Positions 54,895 to 63,085 of a stretch of DNA of 64,000 nucleotides are shown one piece after another (position 1 is the first letter of the stretch; each line of letters opens with the position of its first letter). The position numbers were made by a program, and so were the translations under genes. Source of the stretch: Ramlibacter paludis (GTDB lineage: Bacteria; Pseudomonadota; Gammaproteobacteria; Burkholderiales; Burkholderiaceae_C). The stretch lies in assembly GCF_022012305.1 (NCBI RefSeq), contig NZ_JAKLTM010000006.1:124001-188000 (forward strand), read 5' to 3'. The notes under the pieces are model-generated. The model did no database searches. It worked only from the letters and a program-made list of their open reading frames with translations, and was not told the DNA's origin.

Positions 54895-54942
54895 GCAGTT
54901 ATGCACCTTTGCGATAACGATTCCGCAGTTATTTCACGGAAT
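54895..54942. promoter_or_regulatory. Direct and inverted repeats in divergent promoter region
   Basis: GCAGTTAT occurs at 54895 and again at 54925, exactly 30 bp apart. ATTCCG (54920-54925) and CGGAAT (54937-54942) form an inverted pair with an 11-bp spacer. The region is AT-rich and separates two divergent binding-protein genes. A plausible shared operator; the regulator is unknown. Confidence 0.4.
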
Positions 54943-55010
54943 AAAGTATCAAGCGGCCTTGTAGTTACATAAAGACACACCTAGCATGATTTTGAAACCA
55001 GGAGGGTCTC

Positions 55011-56153
55011 ATGCAAGGTCGCCATATCCTGCGGTGCGCCGTCCGCGCCGCCTGCCTTTCCTTCAGTCTCGCCGCCGCGGTGGCCGCAGCCCAGGAAGTG
55101 GTGCTCGGCCAGGTCGGTCCGTTCACCGTGATTCCGGTGCCGGACGCGCCGGAGCTGAACCAGGGCATCCAGGCCTTCGTCAAGCAGGCCAACAAGGCGG
55201 GCGGCATCCGCGGCAGCAAGGTCAGCTTCTTCGACCTGGACGACCGCTATTCGGCCGACGGGTTCGTCGAACAGTACGGCAAGGCGCTGGAGCGCAGGCC
55301 GGTCGCCCTGCTCGCGCCCATCGGCTCGGCCGCGCTCACGCGCATGCTGAACGACAAGCTCCTGGACAAGGGCGACATGGTGATCGTCAACGCCATTCCC
55401 GGCGCCGAGAGCCTGCGCAGCCCCGGCCACCCGCGGCTGTTCCACCTGCGCGCCGGCGACAAGCAGCAGATCGAGAAGATCGTGAACCACGCCCGGACGC
55501 TGGGCACCACGAAGATGGCCGTGCTGTACCAGGACCTGGCGATCGGCACTTCGGGCTGGGCGGTGGCCGAACAGGCGGCCAAGGACGTCGGCGGCCTGGA
55601 GCTGAAGGGCGTGAAGTCGGGGACCGAAGCGGCGGCGCTCGCGGCGGCGGCGCAGGCGATGAAGCAGCTCGAACCGCAGTCGGTGCTGATCGTCGGCGCG
55701 CCGCGCTTCATGGCGGACGGCGTGGCCGCGCTGCGCAAGGCGGAGATGCGGCAGTCGCTGTTCGTGCTGTCGTACGTGCCGCCGGGGCTGATCGTGAAGC
55801 TGGCCGGCGCCGAAGGCGCGCGCGGCGTGGGCATCGCCCAGACCTATCCCAACCCGAACGGCATCACGCTGCCGGTGCAGCGCGACTTCCAGGCGGCGAT
55901 GAAGGCGGCGCATCCGAACATCACGACCTATACGTCTTTCCAGTTGGAGGGCTACCTCACCGCCCGCACGGTCGCGGAAGCGCTCCGGCGGGCGAAGGAT
56001 CCGGCGCTGACGCCGGCCAATCTCGAGAAGGCCTTGCATGCGGCGGGCGAGATGGACTTCGGCGGCTACCGCGTCGACTTCAGCAAGGGCAACGTGGGCA
56101 GCAAGTGGGTGGACATCGGCGTCATCAATGCCGACGGCAAGCTCCGTTATTGA
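55011..56153 (+). CDS. Second Liv-type periplasmic binding protein
   Basis: 380 residues, start after CAGGAGGG. Signal peptide about 1-27 (ending VAA-AQE). It has a Peripla_BP_6 fold that is more divergent than the other one: VVLGQVGPFTVIPVPDAPELNQGIQAF, the LAPIGSAALTRMLND loop and YTSFQLEGYLTARTVAEAL. It has no transporter genes of its own and probably feeds the adjacent LivHMGF with another ligand. It faces the vanR-like gene tail to tail with a 7-bp overlap. Confidence 0.88.
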   Translation: MQGRHILRCAVRAACLSFSLAAAVAAAQEVVLGQVGPFTVIPVPDAPELNQGIQAFVKQANKAGGIRGSKVSFFDLDDRYSADGFVEQYGKALERRPVALLAPIGSAALTRMLNDKLLDKGDMVIVNAIPGAESLRSPGHPRLFHLRAGDKQQIEKIVNHARTLGTTKMAVLYQDLAIGTSGWAVAEQAAKDVGGLELKGVKSGTEAAALAAAAQAMKQLEPQSVLIVGAPRFMADGVAALRKAEMRQSLFVLSYVPPGLIVKLAGAEGARGVGIAQTYPNPNGITLPVQRDFQAAMKAAHPNITTYTSFQLEGYLTARTVAEALRRAKDPALTPANLEKALHAAGEMDFGGYRVDFSKGNVGSKWVDIGVINADGKLRY

Positions 56154-56938
56154 CTCTTGATCAGCCTGACCCCGGGCATCTGGTGCTGGTCCGGGCTGCG
56201 CACCGCCTCGCGCAGGTTGCGCTGCGCGATGCGTGAATGCTCGCGCATGATGGCTTCGGCGCGCGAGCCTTCGCGCCGCTCGATCGCATCAAGCACCTGC
56301 CGGTGCTGGTCCTGCGCGACCACCAGCATGTCGCGCGACTTCGGCGAGTTGGCCTGCACGACGACGAAGCCGGAGGGCGACGCGAAAGGCAGGCTGACCA
56401 CCCGCTCCAGCTCCCGCGCCAGCACGCTGCTGGCGGCCATGTCGCTCAGCAGGTTGTGGAACTGCTGGTTGAGCGTCACGTAGCGCAGGAAGCCTTCGTC
56501 ATCCAGGGCAGGCTGCTGCAGCAGCACGTCCACGCCATCCAGGCACTCGCGCGCCTGCGCCAGCACCTCGGGCGCGACGCCGCGCTCCGCCGCCAGGCGC
56601 GCGGCCAGGCCCTCGACCGTGCCGCGCAGCTCGATCGCATCGGAGACGTCGCGCTCGGAAAAGGTCCGCACCGCGTAGCCGCCATTGGGCAGCGCATCGA
56701 GCAGACCTTCCTGCTCCAGCCGCATCAGCGCCGCGCGGATCGGCGTGCGCGACACGCCCAGCCGCTCGACGATCGCCAGTTCCGCGATGCGCGCGCCGGC
56801 CGGCAGTTCCCCCGCCAGGATCATCTCGCGCAGCCGCAGTTGCGCCTTGACGGCCTGGGAGCTGCCGGCCTCGTCTGTATACAACGGGACTCCTTCCGCG
56901 CCGGCCTTGCTGGCTTGCTTCATTGGTGAGTCGGCCAT
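56147..56938 (-). CDS. vanR: GntR/FCD-family regulator, probable VanR
   Basis: 263 residues. The winged HTH (about 28-95) has LRLREMILAGELPAGARIAELAIVERLGVSRTPIRAALMRLE in spirit, with the classic SRTPIRAAL recognition helix. The FCD ligand domain (about 105-245) has VTLNQQFHNLLSDMAASS and QDQHRQVLDAI, whose Asp/His residues bind a metal. It is divergent from vanAB, so repression relieved by vanillate is the likely mode. A TGTATACA site lies in the intergenic region and a second within its own codons 19-21. Confidence 0.88.
   Translation of the reverse strand: MADSPMKQASKAGAEGVPLYTDEAGSSQAVKAQLRLREMILAGELPAGARIAELAIVERLGVSRTPIRAALMRLEQEGLLDALPNGGYAVRTFSERDVSDAIELRGTVEGLAARLAAERGVAPEVLAQARECLDGVDVLLQQPALDDEGFLRYVTLNQQFHNLLSDMAASSVLARELERVVSLPFASPSGFVVVQANSPKSRDMLVVAQDQHRQVLDAIERREGSRAEAIMREHSRIAQRNLREAVRSPDQHQMPGVRLIKSQ
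56876..56883. promoter_or_regulatory. Second VanR-like operator core inside vanR
   Basis: Perfect palindrome TGTATACA within the 5' coding part of the regulator gene, 88 bp from the intergenic copy. In such GC-rich DNA this 8-mer is rare. It may allow looping or autorepression by roadblock. Confidence 0.45.
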
Positions 56939-56955
56939 TCACGGCCCCAAAGTTC

Positions 56956-56994
56956 GCGATCATTGTATACAGCAATCGCCGTTTCCCGCATAAT
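56956..56994 (+). promoter_or_regulatory. vanA promoter with VanR-like operator
   Basis: A dyad GCGAT-N3-TGTATACA-N3-ATCGC spans 56956-56979. The predicted -35 TATACA (56966-56971) lies within it, followed after 17 bp by a -10 CATAAT (56989-56994). A bound FCD-type repressor would block the -35. Confidence 0.6.
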
Positions 56995-57026
56995 CCGCGC
57001 ATCCCGCCACACCTCGAGACCCCGCC

Positions 57027-58073
57027 ATGTTTGCCAAGAACGCCTGGTACGTTGCCTGCACCCCCGACGAAATCGACGACAAGCCGCTGGGCCGCACGAT
57101 CTGCAACGAGAAGATCGCCTTCTACCGCGGCAGCGACGGCAAGGTGGCGGCGGTCGAGGACTTCTGCCCGCACCGCGGCGCGCAGCTCTCGCTCGGCTAC
57201 GTCTGCGACAACAACCTGGTCTGCGGCTACCACGGCCTGGTGATGGGTTGCGAAGGCAAGACGGTCTCCATGCCCGGCCAGCGCGTGGGCGGCTTTCCCA
57301 AGATCAAGGCCTACCCGGTGATCGAGAAGTACGGCTTCATCTGGGTCTGGCCCGGCGATGCCGCGCAGGCTTCGCCCGACAAATTGCACCACCTGGAGTG
57401 GGCCGACAACCCCGACTGGGCCTACGGCGGCGGCCTCTACTACATCAAGTGCGACTACCGCCTGATGGTCGACAACCTGATGGACCTGACGCACGAGACC
57501 TACGTGCACACCACCTCCATCGGCCAGAAGGAGATCGACGAAACCCCGGTCAGCACCAAGACCGAGGGCGACCACGTCATCACCAGCCGCTTCATGGACA
57601 ACGTGATGCCGCCGCCCTTCTGGAAAGCCAACCTGCGCGGCAACAATCTCGCCGACGACGTGCCGGTGGACCGCTGGCAGGTCTGCCACTTCAGCCCGCC
57701 CAGCCACGTGATGATCGAAGTCGGCGTGGCCCACGCGGGCAAGGGCGGCTACCACGCCGACGCCAAGGACAAGGTGTCGAGCATCGTGGTGGACTTCCTC
57801 ACGCCCGAGACCGAGACCACCATGTGGTACTTCTGGGGCATGGCGCGCAACTTCAACCCGAAGGACAAGAACCTCACCGCGCAGATCCGCGACGGTCAGG
57901 CCAAGGTCTTCGCCGAGGACACAGCCGTGCTCGAAGCCCAGCAGCGCAACCTGCTGCTGCATCCCAGCCGCAAGCTGCTGCTGCTGAACATCGATGCCGG
58001 CGGCGTGCAATCGCGCCGTATCATCGACCGCCTCATCGCCGCCGAACAACAGCCGCAACCCGTCGCGGCCTGA
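57027..58073 (+). CDS. vanA: Vanillate O-demethylase oxygenase subunit (VanA)
   Basis: 348 residues. The Rieske [2Fe-2S] site is C47-x-H49 and C66-x2-H69 (EDFCPHRGAQLS, CGYHGLVMGC). The mononuclear iron site is in VDNLMDLTHETYVHTTS (H156, H161, with D149 or N150 as bridge). The start FAKNAWYVACTPDEI is typical of VanA. It oxidatively removes the methyl group of vanillate as formaldehyde, giving protocatechuate for the pmd operon encoded 9 kb away. Confidence 0.94.
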   Translation: MFAKNAWYVACTPDEIDDKPLGRTICNEKIAFYRGSDGKVAAVEDFCPHRGAQLSLGYVCDNNLVCGYHGLVMGCEGKTVSMPGQRVGGFPKIKAYPVIEKYGFIWVWPGDAAQASPDKLHHLEWADNPDWAYGGGLYYIKCDYRLMVDNLMDLTHETYVHTTSIGQKEIDETPVSTKTEGDHVITSRFMDNVMPPPFWKANLRGNNLADDVPVDRWQVCHFSPPSHVMIEVGVAHAGKGGYHADAKDKVSSIVVDFLTPETETTMWYFWGMARNFNPKDKNLTAQIRDGQAKVFAEDTAVLEAQQRNLLLHPSRKLLLLNIDAGGVQSRRIIDRLIAAEQQPQPVAA

Positions 58074-58078
58074 CCACC

Positions 58079-59029
58079 ATGATCACCGTCCAGGTCCTGC
58101 GCAAGACGCAGGAAGCCACCGGCATCTGCAGCTACGAACTGGCCCGCGCCGACGGCGCCGCCCTGCCCGCCTTCAGCGCCGGCTCGCACATCGACGTGCA
58201 GGTCCCCGGCGGCCTCACGCGCCAGTACTCGCTGTGCAACGACGCCACCGAACAGCACCGCTACCGCATTGCCGTGCTGCGCGACCCCGCCTCGCGCGGC
58301 GGTTCGGTCGCCATGCACGACGCGCTGAAGGAAGGCGACACGCTGCAGATCAGCGAGCCGCGCAACCACTTCCCGCTGGTGCATGCGCAGAAGACGATCC
58401 TGCTGGCCGGTGGCATCGGCGTGACGCCGCTGCTGTGCATGGCCCAGCGCCTGGCCGCCATCGGCGCCGACTTCACGCTGCACTACTGCACGCGCTCGGC
58501 CGACCGCACCGCCTTCCGCGACGAGATCGCCGCCTCGCCCTTCGCGGCCAACGTCAAGTTCCACTACGACGACGGCGACGCCGCGCAGAAGCTCGACCTG
58601 GCCCGGGAGATCGCCCAGCCGCAGGCGGGTACGCACCTGTACGTCTGCGGTCCCACCGGCTTCATCGACTGGGTCACCAAGACCGCCGCGCAACAGGGCT
58701 GGCCCTCGGAGCAGGTGCACCTGGAATACTTCGGCGCCGCGCCGCAGGACACCGCCGGCGACCAGGCTTTCGACGTCAAGATCGCCAGCAGCGGCGCCGT
58801 CTATAGAATTCCCGCAGACCAGTCCGTGGCGCACGCGTTGCAGCAACACGGGGTCGAGATCCTGATGTCCTGCGAACAGGGCGTCTGCGGCACCTGCATC
58901 ACGCGGGTGCTGGAAGGGGAATGCGACCACCGCGACCTGTACTTCACCGACGACGAGAAGGCGAAGAACGACCAGTTCACGCCCTGCTGCTCGCGCGCCA
59001 GGTCGAAGCTGCTGGTGCTGGATATTTGA
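58079..59029 (+). CDS. vanB: Vanillate O-demethylase reductase subunit (VanB)
   Basis: 316 residues. The flavin domain has RQYSLCNDATEQHRYRIAV and the NAD domain has ILLAGGIGVTPLLCMAQRL, HYCTRSADRTAF and LYVCGPTGFIDWV. The C-terminal plant-type ferredoxin domain has SCEQGVCGTCITRVLEGECDHRD, a C-x4-C-x2-C...C cluster. It passes electrons from NADH to VanA. It begins 5 bp after vanA. Confidence 0.94.
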   Translation: MITVQVLRKTQEATGICSYELARADGAALPAFSAGSHIDVQVPGGLTRQYSLCNDATEQHRYRIAVLRDPASRGGSVAMHDALKEGDTLQISEPRNHFPLVHAQKTILLAGGIGVTPLLCMAQRLAAIGADFTLHYCTRSADRTAFRDEIAASPFAANVKFHYDDGDAAQKLDLAREIAQPQAGTHLYVCGPTGFIDWVTKTAAQQGWPSEQVHLEYFGAAPQDTAGDQAFDVKIASSGAVYRIPADQSVAHALQQHGVEILMSCEQGVCGTCITRVLEGECDHRDLYFTDDEKAKNDQFTPCCSRARSKLLVLDI

Positions 59030-59045
59030 ACGGAGAGACCCTGAG

Positions 59046-60152
59046 ATGATGCAATTGCCCGCCCGCTACGACCACGTCGGCAGCTTCCTGCGCCCGCAGT
59101 ACCTGCTGGAAGCCCGCGCCCAGAAGGCCCGCGGCGAAATCACCCCGGCGCAGCTGCGCGCGGTGGAAGACAAGGCCATCGCCGAGATCGTGAAGTTCCA
59201 GGAGTCGATCGGGCTCAAGAGCATCACCGACGGCGAGTTCCGCCGCACCTACTTCCACATCGACTTCCTCGAGCAGCTCGGCGGCGTCAAGACCGACATC
59301 CCGGTCACGATCCGCAAGCCGGACGGCACCGAGGAACTGGCCCCGCCGGTGATCCGCGTGATCGACAAGGTGCGCCACGCCAAGGACATCCAGAAGGCCG
59401 ACTTCGAATACCTCAAGTCGCAGGTCTCCGCCGGCCACACGCCCAAGGTGACCATTCCCTCGCCCACCATGCTGCACTTCCGCGGCGGCCGCGCCGGCAT
59501 CAGCAAGGAAGCCTATCCCGAGCTGGAACCGGCGTTCTACGACGACGTGGCCCAGGCCTACGGCGACGAACTGCGTTCGCTGTACGAAGCCGGCTGCCGC
59601 TACGTGCAGATGGACGACACCAACCTCGCCTACCTGTGCGACGAGAAGATGCGCGAGGCGGCCCGCCAGCGCGGCGACGACCCCAACGAGCTGCCGCACC
59701 GCTACGCCAAATTCATCAACAAGGTGGTCGCCCAGAAGCCGCAAGGCATGCTGCTGGCCATGCACCTGTGCCGCGGCAACTTCAAGAGCACGCACGCGGC
59801 GGCCGGCAACTACGAGCCGGTGGCCGAGGCGCTGCTGAAGGAAATGGACATCGACGCGTACTTCATGGAGTACGACGACACCCGCTCGGGCGACTTCAAG
59901 CCCCTGCGCTACCTGCCCAAGGGGAAGACCGTCGTCCTGGGCCTGGTGACCACCAAGTTCGGCCAGCTGGAGGACAAGGACGAGCTCAAGCGCCGCATCG
60001 ACGAAGCCGCCAAGTACGCGCCCCTGGAGCAGCTGGCCCTGTCGCCCCAGTGCGGCTTCTCCAGCACCGTGCACGGCAACAACATCGCCGTGGAAGACCA
60101 GCGCAGCAAGCTGCGGCTGGTGGTGGAGACGGCCCAGGAAGTGTGGGGTTGA
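59046..60152 (+). CDS. MetE C-terminal-like methyltransferase (cobalamin-independent)
   Basis: 368 residues of the YxjG/MetE-C family. The zinc ligands are intact: H240 and C242 (MHLCRGN), E275 (FMEYDD) and C336 (SPQCGFSS). VGSFLRP, ITDGEFRR and YVQMDDTNLAYL are family sites. Members move a methyl group to homocysteine or a similar thiol. The first ATG (59046) follows GGAGAG; a second ATG is adjacent. It sits 16 bp after vanB in the same direction. VanAB releases formaldehyde, so a methyltransferase is not required, and its link to vanillate use is uncertain. Confidence 0.85.
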   Translation: MMQLPARYDHVGSFLRPQYLLEARAQKARGEITPAQLRAVEDKAIAEIVKFQESIGLKSITDGEFRRTYFHIDFLEQLGGVKTDIPVTIRKPDGTEELAPPVIRVIDKVRHAKDIQKADFEYLKSQVSAGHTPKVTIPSPTMLHFRGGRAGISKEAYPELEPAFYDDVAQAYGDELRSLYEAGCRYVQMDDTNLAYLCDEKMREAARQRGDDPNELPHRYAKFINKVVAQKPQGMLLAMHLCRGNFKSTHAAAGNYEPVAEALLKEMDIDAYFMEYDDTRSGDFKPLRYLPKGKTVVLGLVTTKFGQLEDKDELKRRIDEAAKYAPLEQLALSPQCGFSSTVHGNNIAVEDQRSKLRLVVETAQEVWG

Positions 60153-60180
60153 TTTACACGCCGGGCGGTCGCCGGCGCGA

Positions 60181-60209
60181 AATCGCCCGGCCCCTTCGGC
60201 GGGGCGATT
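60181..60209 (+). terminator. Hairpin after the MetE-like gene
   Basis: Arms AATCGCCC (60181-60188) and GGGCGATT (60202-60209) with an inner GC-rich CCCC-TTCGGC-GGGG fold. It lacks a clear U-tract. It probably ends the vanAB-metE-like transcript before the response regulator gene. Confidence 0.55.
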
Positions 60210-60224
60210 CGTGATAATGGCTCC

Positions 60225-61274
60225 ATGCCGAGTGTTTTGATCATCGAGGACGACGACGCCCAGCGCTTCGTCGCCAGTTTCGCGCTCAAGAAAGCGGGCC
60301 ACCAAGTCAACGAGGCCCACGACGGCCCGCACGGCGTGGCCGCGGCCAAGGCCGACAAGCCCGACGTCATCGTCTGCGACGTGATGATGCCGGGCATGAC
60401 CGGCTACGAGGTGGTGGCCGCCCTTCGCAACGACACCGAGCTGGCCAACGTGCCGGTCATCCTGCTGACCGCCATGTCCGACCGCAAGCACATGCGCCAG
60501 GGCATGACCGCGGGCGCCGACGACTACCTCACCAAGCCCTATCGGCCGGACGAACTCTGCGAGGCGATCAACGCCGTGCTGGCGCGCCGGCAGGTGCAGA
60601 AGGAGGCCTTCATGAGCTCGGTCTCCGGCGTCGTCGAGGACGCGCTGGAGCAGCAGAAGGAAGACCTCGGCGTCCAGTACGAGAACCGGCTGGTCAAGGA
60701 AATCAACGCCCGCTGGAGCCGCGCCAACGCCGCCGGCGACGTCTCGTACAAGGACGCCTTCGTGATGCTGGTCGACATGCTCGGCCCGCAGCCCACGCAG
60801 GGCAGCGCGCCCAGCCTGGCCGACCTGGTCAAGCAGGTGCACCAGTCGGCCCGCGACACGCTCTACCTGTTCGGCGCCAACCACGTCATGCCTTACGGCA
60901 CCAACCTGATGGCGGTGTTCGCGGCCGACGAGGCCACGCTGACCACGCCGGTGGAGACACGCGTGCTGCGCGCGGCCTCGGCCCTGCTGAAGTCGGTGCC
61001 GAAGGAGCGGGTGGCAACGCTGGCCCTGCACCGCGGCCCGGTAACGCTGGTGGCCGTGGACGACGGCCTGCATGGCGACCAGGGCCATTCCCTGGTGCCG
61101 GGCGACTCGATTGCCGCGGTTGCCAGCGTGCACAGCACGGCGGCTGCCGAAGGCTGGCGCCTGAGCGCCACGCCCGCCGTCGCGAAGATGCTCGCCACCC
61201 AGGCCGCCGCCGGCCGCAAGGCGATGACCGCGCGCGGCGAGGAAGCCGTGGAACTGCTGCCCGGCAAGGTCTGA
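60225..61274 (+). CDS. Response regulator with unassigned C-terminal domain
   Basis: 349 residues. The receiver domain (1-118) is complete: acidic pair in LIIEDDDAQ, phospho-acceptor D52 (IVCDVMMPGMTGYE), T82 and K104 (LTKPYRP). A helical linker (about 120-165, EDALEQQKEDLGVQYENR) leads to a C-terminal region (about 180-345) with no DNA-binding motif. Phrases such as HSLVPGDSIAAVASVHSTAAAEGWRLSATPAVAKM resemble the second half of class III cyclase-like folds but lack the metal-binding residues. No kinase gene is adjacent. Output unknown. Confidence 0.88.
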   Translation: MPSVLIIEDDDAQRFVASFALKKAGHQVNEAHDGPHGVAAAKADKPDVIVCDVMMPGMTGYEVVAALRNDTELANVPVILLTAMSDRKHMRQGMTAGADDYLTKPYRPDELCEAINAVLARRQVQKEAFMSSVSGVVEDALEQQKEDLGVQYENRLVKEINARWSRANAAGDVSYKDAFVMLVDMLGPQPTQGSAPSLADLVKQVHQSARDTLYLFGANHVMPYGTNLMAVFAADEATLTTPVETRVLRAASALLKSVPKERVATLALHRGPVTLVAVDDGLHGDQGHSLVPGDSIAAVASVHSTAAAEGWRLSATPAVAKMLATQAAAGRKAMTARGEEAVELLPGKV

Positions 61275-61281
61275 CCCGTCA

Positions 61282-61299
61282 TTCCCGCGCAGGCGGGAA
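61282..61299. repeat. Short REP-like palindrome
   Basis: TTCCCGC-GCAG-GCGGGAA within the context GTCATTCCCGCGCAGGCGGG, followed by AACCCAGG. This matches the dispersed extragenic palindromes common in beta-proteobacteria and lies 8 bp after the response regulator stop. Confidence 0.65.
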
Positions 61300-61370
61300 C
61301 CCAGGGCGTCCTTGACAGCCGCGCGGCGCCGCGGCACAAGACGGTAGCTCGTGCCCTACGGAGATCCGCC

Positions 61371-62339
61371 ATGCCGACTTCCCGTCGCGCCCTCCTCGCG
61401 GCGTTCGCCGCTTCGCCGTTCGCGGCATCCGCCCAGGCCAAGCCCGGCATGCAGTCCTGGAAGCTCGCCACGTCGCGCCGCACCGGCATCCACGACCTCG
61501 CGCCCGCGCCGGACGGCGGCGTCTTCTTCACCGCCCAGGCCAGCGGCCATCTCGGCTGGTTCGAACCTTCCACCGGCCGCACCGAGCTGGTCCCCCTGGG
61601 CAGCGGCTCCGCCCCGCACGGCGTGATCCAGGGCCCGGACCACGCCGCCTGGATCACCGACGGCGGCCAGAACGCCATCGCCCGCGTGACCTGGCCGCAG
61701 CGCGCCGTCACGCTCTACAAGCTGCCCGAAGGCACGCCTTACGCCAACCTCAATACCTGCGCCTTCGATGGCGACGGCGATCTCTGGTTCACGGGCCAAG
61801 GCGGCTACCTCGGCAAGGTCGCCGTGAAGACCGGCCAGGTGACGGTGAAGCAATCGCCCCGCGGCCGTGGCCCGTACGGCATCTGTGCGACGCCGGCGGG
61901 AGAGATCTGGTGGTGTTCGCTCGCCGGTTCCTTCATCGCGCACGTGGACCGCCGCACGGGCGAATCGAAGATCGTCGAGCCGCCCACGCGCGACCAGGGC
62001 GCGCGCCGCGTCTGGAGCGACAGCCGCGGGCGGATCTGGGTGAGCGAGTGGAACAGCGGCAACCTGTCGATGCACGACCCGGCGGCCAACACCTGGAAGA
62101 CCTGGAAGCTGCCGGGTGCGAACCCGAAGACTTATGCGGTCTACGTCGACGAGCGCGACATCGTGTGGACCAGCGACTGGGGCAGTAACGCCATGGTGTC
62201 CTTCGACCCCAAGACCGAGAAGTTCGAGCCGCACCCGCTGCCGCGCGAGAGCGCGAACGTGCGGCAGATCCTCGGACGCAAAGGGGAAGTGTGGGTGCCG
62301 GAGAGCGGGACGGAGTACATCACGGTCATCAGGACGTAA
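61371..62339 (+). CDS. Vgb-like beta-propeller protein (virginiamycin-B-lyase/SMP-30 type)
   Basis: 322 residues with an N-terminal Tat/Sec-like signal (TSRRALLAAFAASPFAASA-QA). The body is made of repeated blades with W-F/W-T turns: HGVIQGPDHAAWITDGGQNAIARV, DLWFTGQGGYLGKV, PYGICATPAGEIWWCSLAGSFIAHV, RIWVSEWNSGNLSM and VWTSDWGSNAMVSF. The fold is that of streptogramin B lyases and related exported lactonase-like proteins. Catalytic His sites of true Vgb are not clearly identified, so resistance function is not claimed. Confidence 0.83.
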   Translation: MPTSRRALLAAFAASPFAASAQAKPGMQSWKLATSRRTGIHDLAPAPDGGVFFTAQASGHLGWFEPSTGRTELVPLGSGSAPHGVIQGPDHAAWITDGGQNAIARVTWPQRAVTLYKLPEGTPYANLNTCAFDGDGDLWFTGQGGYLGKVAVKTGQVTVKQSPRGRGPYGICATPAGEIWWCSLAGSFIAHVDRRTGESKIVEPPTRDQGARRVWSDSRGRIWVSEWNSGNLSMHDPAANTWKTWKLPGANPKTYAVYVDERDIVWTSDWGSNAMVSFDPKTEKFEPHPLPRESANVRQILGRKGEVWVPESGTEYITVIRT

Positions 62340-62452
62340 AGACTGCCTGGGCCGGCGGGGTTGTGGTCACGAGTGCGCATGAGCGAAGAGTGTCGACAAA
62401 ATCGGGGCAAGCTCCGTGTCTGGGTCGAATGACCTGCCATGTCGCAGCAAGC

Positions 62453-62686
62453 TCAACACCCATCTCCACCTCCACCACCACCACCACACCCTCCCGCTCC
62501 ACCATCGCCCCCAGAGCCGCCATCTGCCCATCCCGGCTGCTTGTAAGGGACCGCTGGAAATGGCCGTTGGGTGTCATCTCGAGCAGCTTCCGCGACCTCC
62601 CTGTCGATACGGGGCTGATCCCAGAGGATGAATGCAATTACACACGCACCCAGGACAACGAGAGTTACAGCAAATCCCAAACTCAT
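62453..62686 (-). CDS. Small membrane protein with glycine-rich tail
   Basis: 77 residues. One membrane helix (about 4-22, GFAVTLVVLGACVIAFILW) is followed by a charged segment and a tail rich in Gly with a few Asp and Cys (DGGSGGDGGAGGC and more). Small proteins with a single helix and a Gly/Cys tail are found in many proteobacteria without known function. The ATG at 62686 lies 43 bp from the attC core, as expected for a cassette gene. The ribosome site is weak. A second frame runs through the Gly tail, so an indel cannot be excluded. Confidence 0.5.
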   Translation of the reverse strand: MSLGFAVTLVVLGACVIAFILWDQPRIDREVAEAARDDTQRPFPAVPYKQPGWADGGSGGDGGAGGCGGGGGGGDGC

Positions 62687-62728
62687 GAGAAGCCCCGTCG
62701 CGGGTCGAGCGGCACGGCTTTGCCTGCG

Positions 62729-62842
62729 ACATAACGTCGGAGTTGACCGGCACGCACCGGCAGCGCGCCGCAAGGTGCACGATCACCCGCGCGCCTTGCG
62801 GCGCGCTGCCGGTGCGTGTCCGTGTCGAACGACATGTTAGGC
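62729..62842 (-). mobile_element. attC site 1 (complete)
   Basis: 114 bp. On the minus strand it starts with the consensus core GCCTAAC (62842-62836) and ends with GTTATGT (62735-62729), one base from GTTRRRY. Between them lie nearly self-complementary arms (ACGCACCGGCAGCGCGCCGC and its partner) giving a stem of about 24 bp. This is the imperfect-palindrome structure recognised by integron integrases. Confidence 0.8.
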
Positions 62843-62860
62843 GGCACTGAGCATCTAGGC

Positions 62861-63076
62861 CTATTCAAGGTCATTGGGAAGCTCCTTGTAGTGCCTCCAA
62901 AACACCCAGGAGAAGTAGAGCCATACACCCCAAAGGAAGGCGAATACCGAGAACTGAGCAGGGAGACCCAGCTGTGTCGCAGACCAAACGCGCACGGACA
63001 CGATAGCGCCCAGAACCGCGTAACAACAAAGTACAACGGCGGACTGAATCACGTAGCTAACACGAGCACCGGTCAT
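62861..63076 (-). CDS. Small two-helix membrane protein in a gene cassette
   Basis: 71 residues from ATG 63076, 10 bp inside the attC core, as in typical cassettes. Two membrane helices are predicted near 7-30 (VIQSAVVLCCYAVLGAIVSV) and 37-58 (QFSVFAFLWGVWLYFSWVFW), followed by a charged tail (RHYKELPNDLE). No homologue is recognised. The ORF ends 18 bp before the next attC, so ORF plus attC form one compact cassette. The opposite strand also has an open frame, but it lacks membrane or family features. Confidence 0.6.
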   Translation of the reverse strand: MTGARVSYVIQSAVVLCCYAVLGAIVSVRVWSATQLGLPAQFSVFAFLWGVWLYFSWVFWRHYKELPNDLE

Positions 63077-63085
63077 AGATGTGCG

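Noticed and set aside
62456..62500. CACCTCCACCACCACC-type run as a microsatellite
   Set aside because: It is explained by Gly codons of the minus-strand tail; too imperfect to call a tandem repeat locus.
62291..62734. 147-codon plus-strand frame downstream of the Vgb gene
   Set aside because: Overlaps the Vgb coding end and is His/Thr/Ser-rich only because it is opposite the Gly-rich tail.
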